The position numbers and the translations under genes were made by a program. The notes beneath the pieces are model-generated. The model was not told where the DNA came from. It worked only from the letters and a program-made list of their open reading frames with translations, and did no database searches. Of a stretch of 64,000 nucleotides of DNA, positions 26,542 through 34,253 are shown piece after piece. Numbering within the stretch: position 1 is the first letter of the stretch; each line of letters opens with the position of its first letter. Source of the DNA: Tatumella citrea (GTDB lineage: Bacteria > Pseudomonadota > Gammaproteobacteria > Enterobacterales > Enterobacteriaceae); contig NZ_CP015579.1 of the NCBI RefSeq assembly GCF_002163585.1, forward strand, positions 2,046,001 to 2,110,000. The letters run 5' to 3'.

Positions 26542-27132
26542 TTAATGAGTGAAATCTGCCAGTTTTTGCACCACGTAATCACGGGCAATCAGGCTTGCTT
26601 GCTGAACATCAAAGTTATCGCCGGACAAACTGCCTCGCAGCCACAACCCATCAATTAGTGCGGCCAGCCCACGGGATGCCGATCTGGCCGACTCTGCTGG
26701 CATCAGCCGTTTAAACTGAACGCAAATATTAGAAAACAGGCGATGATCGTTTATGCGCTGTAAGCGGTGTAATTCAGGGCTATGCATGCTGGCTGCCCAA
26801 AAATCGAGCCAGGAACGCATTGAAACTTCGCTGATTTGTGACGGATCAAAGTTACCATCAATAATGGCAAACAACTGAGAACGCACATCCTTATCCGCCT
26901 GAGCACGACACTTCGCCACAGCTTCATGAAGATCTCTTAATATTTTCCTCATGATTGCAAGAATCAGCCCCTCTTTGTCGCCAAAATAATGACTGACAAT
27001 CCCTGTTGACATACCAGCTTGTTTAGCGACCTGTGACAACGTAACTCCGGCCAGGCCGACGACGCTAATCATTTCAACTGCAGCATTTATCAGCTGTTGT
27101 TTGCGTTGCTCAGGGATATCTTTGCGCGACAT
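26542..27132 (-). CDS. betI: Choline-responsive TetR-family repressor BetI
   Basis: A 196-residue TetR-family repressor with the helix-turn-helix VTLSQVAKQAGMSTGIVSHYFGDKEGL at residues 30-55. In E. coli BetI represses the bet genes until choline is present. It is the first gene of the betIBA operon. A palindromic operator lies 37 bp upstream of its start. The usual divergent betT choline transporter gene is missing here; instead a Fic gene lies on the other side. Confidence 0.95.
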   Translation of the reverse strand: MSRKDIPEQRKQQLINAAVEMISVVGLAGVTLSQVAKQAGMSTGIVSHYFGDKEGLILAIMRKILRDLHEAVAKCRAQADKDVRSQLFAIIDGNFDPSQISEVSMRSWLDFWAASMHSPELHRLQRINDHRLFSNICVQFKRLMPAESARSASRGLAALIDGLWLRGSLSGDNFDVQQASLIARDYVVQKLADFTH

Positions 27133-27168
27133 ACCACTTCTCCGTAAATTCTTTTACGCCATCACTTT

Positions 27169-27190
27169 ATTGGTTGAACGTTCAATCAAT
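27169..27190. promoter_or_regulatory. Probable BetI operator
   Basis: A 22-bp palindrome centred on GAACGTTC; the arms ATTGGTTGAAC and GTTCAATCAAT differ at a single base. It resembles the TGAACGTTCA-centred sites bound by BetI in other enterobacteria and lies in the betI promoter region. Confidence 0.7.
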
Positions 27191-27398
27191 GAATTAAATG
27201 ATACATGAATATAAAGTAAAAGTAATGTTTAACTATGTATAAGCTGTAGGTTCGGGTTAATCAGGGATTTTCTGCAGGCAAGGGAGCATGGATTTGAGCG
27301 CCTGAAATATTGTTAGCGGACAGGTGTGGCAGAACAAAATGAAGGGTAAGGATATCGGCTGCCTTTGGCAGGAAAAAAATATTTAAATAGTCTGTCCA

Positions 27399-27420
27399 TT
27401 ATTAAAGAACTCTTTAATAA
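27399..27420. promoter_or_regulatory. 22-bp perfect palindrome upstream of the Fic gene
   Basis: TTATTAAAGA-AC-TCTTTAATAA forms perfect 10-bp arms, 57 bp before the Fic start. A further half-site CCTTTAATAA lies at 27442-27451. The Fic protein ends in a winged-helix-like domain, so autoregulation through this site is plausible but unproven. Confidence 0.5.
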
Positions 27421-27477
27421 GATGTGTCACAATTAAAAATTCCTTTAATAACGTTGTTCTCAGTGAAAGGATTTTTT

Positions 27478-28626
27478 ATGAAGCGTGCTTCCGGCCAAAT
27501 CATCACAACAACCAGTTATGATGAGACGGTCCGTTCATTTCTGCCAGCTCCCTTACCACCTGTTTCTCCTGAACTGGACCCAACGTCTTTTAAGGAGCTA
27601 AATGAAAAGGCAGAAAAATCACTGGCAAGACTTTCTGGCATGTCAGGACTGGTATCTTCGAGTGAATGGCTGGTCTACAGCGCAATTCGTAAGGAAGCAC
27701 TGCTAACATCTCAACTGGAAGGCACACAGGCAACCCTGACCGATATCTTCGACGAAGAGGCCGGACTTGCCGTCACAAATGTTGATGATGTTGAAGAAGT
27801 AACTAGCTACCTGCGGGCCTATAAATTCGTACATGACGAGATGAACTCTCCCTCTGGTCTGCCGGTTTGCGTTCGTCTGCTAAAAAATGCGCACGAGGTG
27901 CTTTTATCCGGTGCCCGGGGTGCAGCGAAACAGCCAGGAGAGGTACGAACCACCCAAAACTGGATTGGAGGAACGAGACCGGGGAATGCATCTTATGTTC
28001 CGCTGCCGCCAGAGGAAGTGGGGAACTTGCTGTTTGACCTCGAAAAGTTCATTCACTCCCCAGACCAATCTCTGCCGCCGCTTGTCAGAATTGCGCTCGT
28101 ACATGCTCAGTTTGAAACTATTCACCCCTTCCTTGACGGTAACGGGAGAATAGGGCGTCTTCTGATAGCCATGTTGCTGGAAGAATGGAAGCTGTTGAAT
28201 GAACCTCTACTGTATGTTTCCGGCTACCTGAAACAACATCAGAGATACTACTACCAGTGTCTTACTGATATCCGGACGAGCGGGAACTGGGAGCAGTGGA
28301 TTGCTTTTTTCCTGGAAGCAGTCACTTATTCAGCCGAGGAAGCACAAAAGGGCATTATCAGAATAGCGACTCTTTTTGCAGATGACAGAAAGCGAATGTT
28401 GTTTCAGAAGTCGGTATCCGTACACAGCATCCGCTTGTTCGAGTTTTTACCAACGATGCCAAAGTTGACCGTTGACCGTGCCGTTGAGCTGCTTGATGTT
28501 ACTTACCCGACAGCGAACAATGCCGTGAAAAGCCTCGTAGAGGCAGGGGTGCTGGTTGAAACGTCCGGCAGATCCCGTCATAGGAGTTACGAATACAGAC
28601 GGTACGTAGAACTTCTTCGTGAGTAA
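27478..28626 (+). CDS. Fic-domain protein (class II, N-terminal autoinhibitory helix)
   Basis: A 382-residue Fic protein, which in characterised members transfers AMP to target proteins. The catalytic loop HPFLDGNGRIGR (residues 216-227) is complete. The inhibitory motif [S/T]xxxE[G/N] is present before the core as TSQLEG (Thr77-Gly82), placing it in class II, where Glu81 would block productive ATP binding. The C-terminal about 90 residues form a winged-helix-like region (LTVDRAVELLDVTYPTANNAVKSLVEAGVL), common in single-gene Fic/DUF4172-type proteins. The ATG at 27478 follows GAAAGGA; an earlier in-frame start is weaker. No antitoxin partner gene adjoins it, as expected for class II. The flanks contain IS debris, so it is probably acquired. 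Confidence 0.92.
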   Translation: MKRASGQIITTTSYDETVRSFLPAPLPPVSPELDPTSFKELNEKAEKSLARLSGMSGLVSSSEWLVYSAIRKEALLTSQLEGTQATLTDIFDEEAGLAVTNVDDVEEVTSYLRAYKFVHDEMNSPSGLPVCVRLLKNAHEVLLSGARGAAKQPGEVRTTQNWIGGTRPGNASYVPLPPEEVGNLLFDLEKFIHSPDQSLPPLVRIALVHAQFETIHPFLDGNGRIGRLLIAMLLEEWKLLNEPLLYVSGYLKQHQRYYYQCLTDIRTSGNWEQWIAFFLEAVTYSAEEAQKGIIRIATLFADDRKRMLFQKSVSVHSIRLFEFLPTMPKLTVDRAVELLDVTYPTANNAVKSLVEAGVLVETSGRSRHRSYEYRRYVELLRE

Positions 28627-28658
28627 TCGCACTCAGCTACATTATGATCGTGCGTATC

Positions 28659-28688
28659 AGCTGTATTAGCTCAGACCTAATCTGACAG
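28659..28688. repeat. Possible terminal repeat of an IS481-family element
   Basis: Read on the minus strand this is CTGTCAGATTAGGTCTGAGC, which looks like an IS481-family end. It faces away from the transposase relic and its end 28678-28688 is an inverted copy of 28712-28722. Confidence 0.4.
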
Positions 28689-28711
28689 TTACCAGTTATT
28701 TATACAGGTAT

Positions 28712-28990
28712 CTGTCAGATTACATCTGGCTTAAATTTTTCTCAGCCCAGATGCGTTTTCCATCAAGTAATGTTTCCATTGGCGTCCGGCCACAGCACAT
28801 TTTTCCCTGATGGGTTCGCTCATATCAAGATCTGATTGTAATGTATCGAGTTCGCCATACAGTTTCTTGCGGAACGCTACCTGATAAAATCCCTGCAATA
28901 TCGTCCTGTGGAACCGTTCGCAGATGCCGTTTGTCTGCGGCGACATTGCTTTGGTTTGGGTCCGTACGGCTGAAACAAATGATCCTTAAT
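28712..28990 (-). pseudogene. IS481-family transposase remnant with element end
   Basis: The minus strand encodes the C-terminal part of an integrase-core transposase: VRTQTKAMSPQTNGICERFH, then FYQVAFRKKLYGELDTLQSDLD. After that the reading frame changes: ERTHQGKMCCGRTPMETLL and the closing GKRIWAEKNLSQM stop are in another frame, so a small out-of-frame deletion removed the residues between DLD and ERTH. The stop codon (28720-28722) overlaps a terminal repeat TGTCAGATTA. The N-terminal two thirds are absent and the DNA above about 28990 is degenerate. It is a dead relic. Confidence 0.8.
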
Positions 28991-29497
28991 TTCAGGGGTT
29001 CTTATTTATCGATCGCAATGCCGGCTTTGTTTTAGTTTTCGGTGATGGACAGCGGCTGATGCCGGATTTATGTCAGTACTGCGTTAAGCGGCTGCTGAGT
29101 GAATGGCTGGTTATTGCATACAAGAGATAATCACTGGCTGGTTAAACCGGTGGCTCATTGAAGCCGCCGGTCATTGTCTAAAATTACTGATAAAGGCCGG
29201 ATTATAATGTCGGGGATTTATGCCGATATTACATCAGAATCCATCCTCCTTAACCTTGGTGCGCATAATGTATATTATGTTAAATTGCATAATTCAGTAT
29301 GGTACCAGATAATCCTGATCCTGCTATCTCCTGCCTTGGGGTCATTACAAGTTTATCTGTAGCTGCCATGACGTAAATGGTCTGTTTCTTAATTATCTCC
29401 GCGATTGAGTTGCTCCGGAACTGAATTCACTTTGGTAGCAACTAACTTAGCAGTCTGGTGACCCATCGCGTTAGTCGCACGTGTAATGTTGCCCGGT
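28991..29497. other. Degenerate intergenic region
   Basis: About 500 bp between the transposase relic and the first direct repeat. It contains short reading frames but none I recognise; it may include further decayed mobile-element sequence. Nothing functional can be supported. Confidence 0.4.
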
Positions 29498-29527
29498 CAC
29501 GCAAAACTACTACGAAGCCAGGAACTT
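29498..29527. repeat. Imperfect direct repeat, left copy
   Basis: This 30-bp stretch beginning CACGCAAAACTACTA recurs at 32812-32841 in the same orientation, matching at about 26 of 30 positions. The two copies bracket a 3.3-kb cassette with five genes or gene parts. Confidence 0.65.
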
Positions 29528-29608
29528 AGTAAACTGGCTGGTATTGGAAATCAGTTTCATAGCGGCTTTTGCACAACGGTTTATAAATCAACGGTGCTTC
29601 TCATCTGA

Positions 29609-30508
29609 TTACCGTTCTGTCGCAGAAATCAGAAAATCAATCAGAGCCTTCACTTTTTTAGTTTTACCTGCATTTTTTGGATAATAGAGATAAACCGACG
29701 GATAAGTTTGCCAGTACTTGTCCATTACAGGTATCAATTGCTCGTTGTTGGGCTGCAATCGCCAGATCGGTTCAAACAAACGCCCGATGCCAAGGCCGTT
29801 ACGGATTCCATCTGCCATAACATCAATATCGTTGCTGATTAGCTGCCCGGGCATCTCAATGGTCAACTGTTCTCCGCGATCGTTCAGGATCAACGGAAGT
29901 ATTCGGTTGTTCGTGATAAAACGGTAACCAATAAGCTGATGATGACAAAGGTCAGCCGGCACTTCCGGGATTCCATACTTACTAAGATAGGCTGAGGATG
30001 CATATAACCCTTCACGAAAAGGCTTCATTAACGGCCGTGCTACCACCCCACCCTCCAGAATATCGCCAAAACGGATCCCCAGATCAAAACGCTCTTCGAT
30101 AACATTCACGGTACCGTCGTAAACCGATATTTCCAGCTGTATACCCGGATATTGCTGACAGAATTTCGCCATTGCAGGCTTAAGAATTAACAGATAGGCA
30201 AAACGCGAGAGCGTGATTCGCACGATACCAGAGGGCTCCTGATTCTGGTCGCGAATGCTTTCAAGCGAATGTTCCAGCGACTCCACCGCCGCAGCGGTCT
30301 GTTCCAGCAACAGCTGCCCGGTTTCCGTCAGCTCAATACGGCGGGTCGTACGCACAAAAAGCGGATGGCCAATATGATCTTCCAGCAGCTTAAGCGCATT
30401 GCTGACGGAGGGAGGCGTAATTTCCAGTTTTCTTGCGGCTGCTGAAATATTGCCCTCACGTGCAATGCTCTGAAAGATGCGTATCTGGTTATACAGGGCG
30501 TTATTCAT
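29609..30508 (-). CDS. LysR-family regulator of the oxidoreductase cassette
   Basis: A 299-residue LysR-type regulator with helix-turn-helix NISAAARKLEITPPSVSNAL and a complete effector domain of the CrgA/DsdC-like group (LSRFAYLLILKPAMAKF). It is divergent from the small barrel protein and the two oxidoreductases, with 136 bp between starts, and probably controls them. It lies just inside the left direct repeat. Confidence 0.88.
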   Translation of the reverse strand: MNNALYNQIRIFQSIAREGNISAAARKLEITPPSVSNALKLLEDHIGHPLFVRTTRRIELTETGQLLLEQTAAAVESLEHSLESIRDQNQEPSGIVRITLSRFAYLLILKPAMAKFCQQYPGIQLEISVYDGTVNVIEERFDLGIRFGDILEGGVVARPLMKPFREGLYASSAYLSKYGIPEVPADLCHHQLIGYRFITNNRILPLILNDRGEQLTIEMPGQLISNDIDVMADGIRNGLGIGRLFEPIWRLQPNNEQLIPVMDKYWQTYPSVYLYYPKNAGKTKKVKALIDFLISATER

Positions 30509-30644
30509 AATGTGTTCCTAAAGCAATCTCCGCCTGATTATTAAGTACAGTCTAAAGATGCTTAAGTCAATGCTCCTCTAATATTCGTGAAATTCGCCTC
30601 TTAAACTTTTATCTCTTTCTACAACGACCTGAGTTCAGGAGACT

Positions 30645-30956
30645 ATGATGCGAATTTTATGTCTGGATATCCCCGCACCTGGAGCATCGCTGGAAAAATA
30701 TGCTCCACACCTTAACGCTGAAGCGCTACACGCCTGGGGATTGTATAAATCCGGCTTCATCCGCGACATCTACTTCCGTCAGGACAGACCTGGCGTCGCT
30801 ATTTTTCTTGAATGTGACTCTATCGATGAGGCGATGAACGTTATGGCCGAATTCCCGCTGGCAAAAGCAGGCTTACTAAGCTTCGAGTGCATTCCGCTTG
30901 GCTCCTTTATTAACTGGGAAAATCTCTTTGCCGCTGAATTTAAAAATAAAGAGTGA
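30645..30956 (+). CDS. Small dimeric alpha/beta-barrel protein, muconolactone isomerase-like
   Basis: A 103-residue cytoplasmic protein; the pattern FLECDSIDEAMNVMAEFPLAKAGLLSFECIPLG resembles the ferredoxin-like dimeric barrel seen in muconolactone isomerase and YciI/Dabb proteins. AGGAGACT precedes the ATG. No catalytic residues can be assigned. It is the first gene divergent from LysR, followed by a truncated DJ-1 gene and two oxidoreductase genes. Confidence 0.6.
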   Translation: MMRILCLDIPAPGASLEKYAPHLNAEALHAWGLYKSGFIRDIYFRQDRPGVAIFLECDSIDEAMNVMAEFPLAKAGLLSFECIPLGSFINWENLFAAEFKNKE

Positions 30957-30964
30957 GGCCCGAT

Positions 30965-31069
30965 ATGAAACCTGCAGATAAACCCGTGCTGTGTGTCGTT
31001 TCAAGCCACCCGATGAAAGGCGCATCCGGCGTACCGACCGGTACAATGAGAACAGTCGACCATTATTAG
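30965..31069 (+). pseudogene. 5' stub of a DJ-1/PfpI-family gene
   Basis: The ATG six bases after the previous stop opens KPVLCVVSSHPMKGASGVPTG, the N-terminus of class I glutamine-amidotransferase-like (DJ-1/PfpI) proteins that normally continue for about 220 residues with the nucleophile Cys near residue 120. After the PTG motif the similarity ends (about 31042) and a stop follows after eight unrelated codons. The remainder was deleted. Confidence 0.7.
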
Positions 31070-31169
31070 TTTTTGTCTAAAAGTGAATGAGTCTTTACTG
31101 CTCTAAAAAAAATAATGGTGTCACTCTATACTGGGTTAAACATTCACCAAATATATTTAACTCATTGAA

Positions 31170-31742
31170 ATGAAAAATATCCTTATTGTTTCAGGCCATC
31201 CTGAGCTTACCCATTCCGTCGCCAATGCCACGATCCTTGATGAAGTGGCGACCGCCCTTCCCGATGCTGAAATTCGTCGTCTGGACTGGCTCTATCCGGA
31301 CGGCAAATTCAATATCGCTGCGGAGCAGGAAAGCCTGCTCAGGGCCGATGTGATTGTCTGGCAGTTTCCTTTTTCCTGGTATGGGCTGCCCGGGTTAATG
31401 AAACAATGGCTGGACGAGGTCTTTGTCCACGGCTTCGCGCATGGCTCAACGGCGAAACTGGGCGGTAAAAAGCTGCTCCTCTCCTTCACTACAGGGGCGC
31501 CACAGGCGCTCTATACCGCTGACGGTTTCTTTGGCCATACCATTGAAGAGTATCTTATTCCGTTCGAGACCACGGCAAAACTGTGCAATCTTGAGCTGCT
31601 GGCGCCGGTTTATACCTGCGGTATCAGCTATGCCGACCGGGATGCCGACAAAATCGCGCAGCAAGAAACGCTTGCCCGGGAACACGCTTCAAGGCTTGTC
31701 GATCTGCTCAATTCCGTCGTGAATAATCCAGAGGGAGAATAA
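31170..31742 (+). CDS. NAD(P)H oxidoreductase, flavodoxin-like fold (KefF/YwrO type)
   Basis: A 190-residue FMN-dependent quinone reductase-like protein. The phosphate-binding opening ILIVSGHPELTHSVAN, the FPFSWYGLPGLMKQWLDEVF block and the following GKKLLLSFTTGAP strand match the family. It may reduce quinones or electrophiles. Its stop is two bases before the aldo/keto reductase start, so the two are co-expressed. Codon third positions look richer in G and C than in neighbouring core genes. Confidence 0.88.
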   Translation: MKNILIVSGHPELTHSVANATILDEVATALPDAEIRRLDWLYPDGKFNIAAEQESLLRADVIVWQFPFSWYGLPGLMKQWLDEVFVHGFAHGSTAKLGGKKLLLSFTTGAPQALYTADGFFGHTIEEYLIPFETTAKLCNLELLAPVYTCGISYADRDADKIAQQETLAREHASRLVDLLNSVVNNPEGE

Positions 31743-31744
31743 CG

Positions 31745-32764
31745 ATGCAGTATACCCGGCTCGGTAAAAGTGACTTACTGGTCTCCCGCATCTGTATGGG
31801 ATGTATGGGGTTTGGCGACCCGTTAACGGGCCAGCATCGCTGGACGCTGGACGAAACAGCAAGCCGGGACATCATCCGCTACGGTCTCGAAAAGGGTATC
31901 AATTTTTACGATACCGCCATCGCCTATCAGAACGGCTCCAGCGAGCGATACGTTGGCCGGGCGCTGCGGGAGATGGCAAAACGCGAGGACGTGGTGCTGG
32001 CCACCAAGTTTCTGCCACGAACCGCCGCGCAAATTGCCGCGGGGATCGGCGGAAAAGAGACAATAGCCCGATCGCTCGACCAGAGCCTGCAGAATCTGGG
32101 GATGGACTACATCGACCTCTACATTTACCACATCTGGGATTACAACACGCCAGTTATTGAGGTGCTTGAAGCGCTTCATGCCGCCGTTACTGCGGGCAAA
32201 GTGCGCGCTATTGGTATTTCCAATTGCTATGCCTGGCAGCTTGCGAAAGCGAACGCCCTTGCCGAACGCGAAGGGTTGACGGCCTTTGTTTCCATGCAAA
32301 GCCACTACAACCTGATTATGCGTGAAGATGAACGAGAGCTCTTCGGTCTGTGCGCTGAAGATGATATCGCCATGACCCCCTATAGCGCGCTGGCCAGCGG
32401 TCGTCTCTCCCGGAAAGAAGGCCACACGCGGCGAGCCTTCGAGGATGCCTATGCCCGCGGAAAATATGACAGCACGGCTGAACAGGATCGGAGCATTATC
32501 GAGCGCATCGCCGAGCTTGCTGAACGACATCAGGTGTCCATGACGGAAATCTCACTCGTCTGGCTGCTGACAAAAGTCACGTCACCTGTCGTAGGGGCCA
32601 CAAAAAAAGATCACGTCGATGGCGCGGTAAACGCCGTAAATCTTAAACTAAGCCCGGAGGAAATCCGGTTTCTGGAAGAAACCTACCAGCCGCACGCTCT
32701 GACGGGGATCATGGCGCAAAACACGCCGCAAACGAAAGACGCCAGGCAGGTCTGGACGCGGTAG
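31745..32764 (+). CDS. Aldo/keto reductase
   Basis: A 339-residue NADPH-dependent reductase. The catalytic tetrad is present: Asp56, Tyr61 (in FYDTAIAYQNG), Lys88 and His129. It belongs to the YajO/Tas-like group with a C-terminal NADPH motif (PVVGATKKDHV). Transcribed directly after the flavodoxin-fold oxidoreductase, it probably acts in the same detoxification or catabolic response. The gene is clearly GC-richer by eye than the surrounding DNA, a sign of transfer. A long antisense reading frame here is a by-product of that composition. Confidence 0.92.
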   Translation: MQYTRLGKSDLLVSRICMGCMGFGDPLTGQHRWTLDETASRDIIRYGLEKGINFYDTAIAYQNGSSERYVGRALREMAKREDVVLATKFLPRTAAQIAAGIGGKETIARSLDQSLQNLGMDYIDLYIYHIWDYNTPVIEVLEALHAAVTAGKVRAIGISNCYAWQLAKANALAEREGLTAFVSMQSHYNLIMREDERELFGLCAEDDIAMTPYSALASGRLSRKEGHTRRAFEDAYARGKYDSTAEQDRSIIERIAELAERHQVSMTEISLVWLLTKVTSPVVGATKKDHVDGAVNAVNLKLSPEEIRFLEETYQPHALTGIMAQNTPQTKDARQVWTR

Positions 32765-32811
32765 CCCTTATTCACTTTCATTTTTGCCAATGCTGAGGAA
32801 ACAAGAGGAAT

Positions 32812-32841
32812 ACACGCAAAACTACTATGGAGCCAGGAATT
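32812..32841. repeat. Imperfect direct repeat, right copy
   Basis: Partner of 29498-29527, beginning CACGCAAAACTACTATGG. It lies 48 bp after the aldo/keto reductase stop and 15 bp before the end of the MocA-like gene. Together they mark the probable edges of the inserted cassette. Confidence 0.65.
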
Positions 32842-32855
32842 ACCCCACTGTTATT

Positions 32856-33416
32856 TTATCGGTGTTGCGACAGATCTTCCGGTTTGTCTATGTCCCGTAA
32901 ACATCCGGAATCCTTCAGCAGTAATTTATGTGGTGGATGGATCTTCAACACTTCCCGTGCTCCGTTATCCCCCTTTAGTGCGACCAAATCAGCTAAACAT
33001 TCATGTCGAAAACCAACCGGATGGCCCGGTGTTCCACCAATAACCGGGCGCACGGACTTATACTGATTTAGTGCAGCAGCAACTGCATGGAAAATGTCGG
33101 ATTTAATCCAGGGCATATCTCCAAGAGCGATTATCCATCCATCATATCCGGAAGTAGCCTGAACTCCTGCAGCGATCGATTCACCCAGTCCATTACTCAG
33201 GCAATAAATTAACTGTCCCGGTTGAATAAGTCCATGCAGGCTAACGTCCTCAGGACGAGTGACAACGTACAGATCCATACCTGTAGATGCTGCATTGATC
33301 AGTGAATGCGTGATGACAGGAATTCCGTCAAGTTCAGCCAGCAATTTCTGCCCGCCCCCCTCTGCTGCAAACCTGCGACCTAATCCTGCCGCCATGACCA
33401 ATATGGCCAGATTCAT
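32856..33416 (-). CDS. MocA/MobA-like nucleotidyltransferase
   Basis: A 186-residue NTP transferase of the molybdenum cofactor cytidylyltransferase group. The opening LVMAAGLGRRF is a modified LAAGxGxRxG motif, GQKLL provides the Lys, and ALGDMPWI carries the metal-binding Asp; PGHPVGF follows. The ATG at 33416 gives the canonical start; an earlier one adds 21 unrelated residues. MocA normally activates xanthine-dehydrogenase-type molybdoenzymes, but no such genes are adjacent, so it is an orphan or serves enzymes elsewhere. Downstream of it lies the edge repeat of the cassette. Confidence 0.82.
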   Translation of the reverse strand: MNLAILVMAAGLGRRFAAEGGGQKLLAELDGIPVITHSLINAASTGMDLYVVTRPEDVSLHGLIQPGQLIYCLSNGLGESIAAGVQATSGYDGWIIALGDMPWIKSDIFHAVAAALNQYKSVRPVIGGTPGHPVGFRHECLADLVALKGDNGAREVLKIHPPHKLLLKDSGCLRDIDKPEDLSQHR

Positions 33417-33569
33417 TGTTTTCACTCTTAGAGTTGATCGTGAGAAGAAATTAATGAGCCTGAATGACTCCAGACTCATAATGTATTATTTCTCCGGGTA
33501 AAAGACTTACTGCTTGCGTTGCTCTGCTACTTGTTTAGGAGTCACTGTACCTGATTTTTTAGTACACAG

Positions 33570-34253
33570 TTAAGCCAGTCCTGCCAGCAACGTTTCAGAA
33601 CTGGCGACCGCGCCAAAAATACCGCCCTGCATATGAATCATACTCAGTGCCGCTTCATGGTGTTTTAACTCAGTCGCAGCGCAGCAATCAGACAGTACCA
33701 GGCATTCGAAGCCACGGTCATTGGCTTCGCGCAATGTTGTGTGCACACAGACATCTGTAGTGATACCTGTGATTATCAAATTTCGAATCCCCTGACTGCG
33801 CAGGATCAATTCAAGGTCAGTGGCATAAAAAGAACCTTTGCCTGGCTTATCAATTATCGTTTCACCGGCCAGCGGTGCCAACTCTGGTATAATTTCCCAT
33901 CCAGGTTCACCGCGTACCAGAATCCTGCCACAGGGACCGGACGATCCAATTTCTGCCTGCATCCGTCTTGAACGCCAGCGTTTATTGGCCGGTAAATCAC
34001 TGAGATCGGGACGATGACCTTCGCGCGTATGAATGACAGGGAAACCTAATTCCCGCATACGTTCCAGCACAAGCCGCAACGGAACAATCGGTGCCCGGGT
34101 CAATGCGATGTCATAACCCATACTATCGACGTAGCCGCCCTTTCCACAAAAATCGGTTTGCATATCGATAATGATTAATGCGGTATCGGCAGGCGTGCAA
34201 TGACCATCAAATGGCCAGGGATAAGGTGTTGAATCAATAGTAAACTTAGACAT
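33570..34253 (-). CDS. Cysteine hydrolase, biuret amidohydrolase-like
   Basis: A 227-residue isochorismatase-fold amidohydrolase. The Asp-Lys-Cys triad is visible: Asp30 in IIDMQTDF, Lys137 in DKPGKGSF and Cys170 in TTDVCVHTT. The WPFDGHC opening and YVDSMGYDI loop resemble biuret hydrolase (BiuH) and related ureide hydrolases. It is the third gene of an operon with an amidase and an NCS1 permease, overlapping the permease gene by 8 bp. A role in breaking down a urea-type or N-heterocycle-derived compound is likely; the exact substrate is inference. Confidence 0.88.
   Translation of the reverse strand: MSKFTIDSTPYPWPFDGHCTPADTALIIIDMQTDFCGKGGYVDSMGYDIALTRAPIVPLRLVLERMRELGFPVIHTREGHRPDLSDLPANKRWRSRRMQAEIGSSGPCGRILVRGEPGWEIIPELAPLAGETIIDKPGKGSFYATDLELILRSQGIRNLIITGITTDVCVHTTLREANDRGFECLVLSDCCAATELKHHEAALSMIHMQGGIFGAVASSETLLAGLA

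Noticed and set aside
29174..29362. 62-codon frame near the cassette edge
   Set aside because: It sits in degenerate DNA, has no family features and its start lacks a ribosome binding site.
31823..32530. 235-codon open frame on the minus strand
   Set aside because: It lies wholly antisense to the aldo/keto reductase with its complete catalytic tetrad; the GC-rich composition explains the lack of stops and no family is recognisable.
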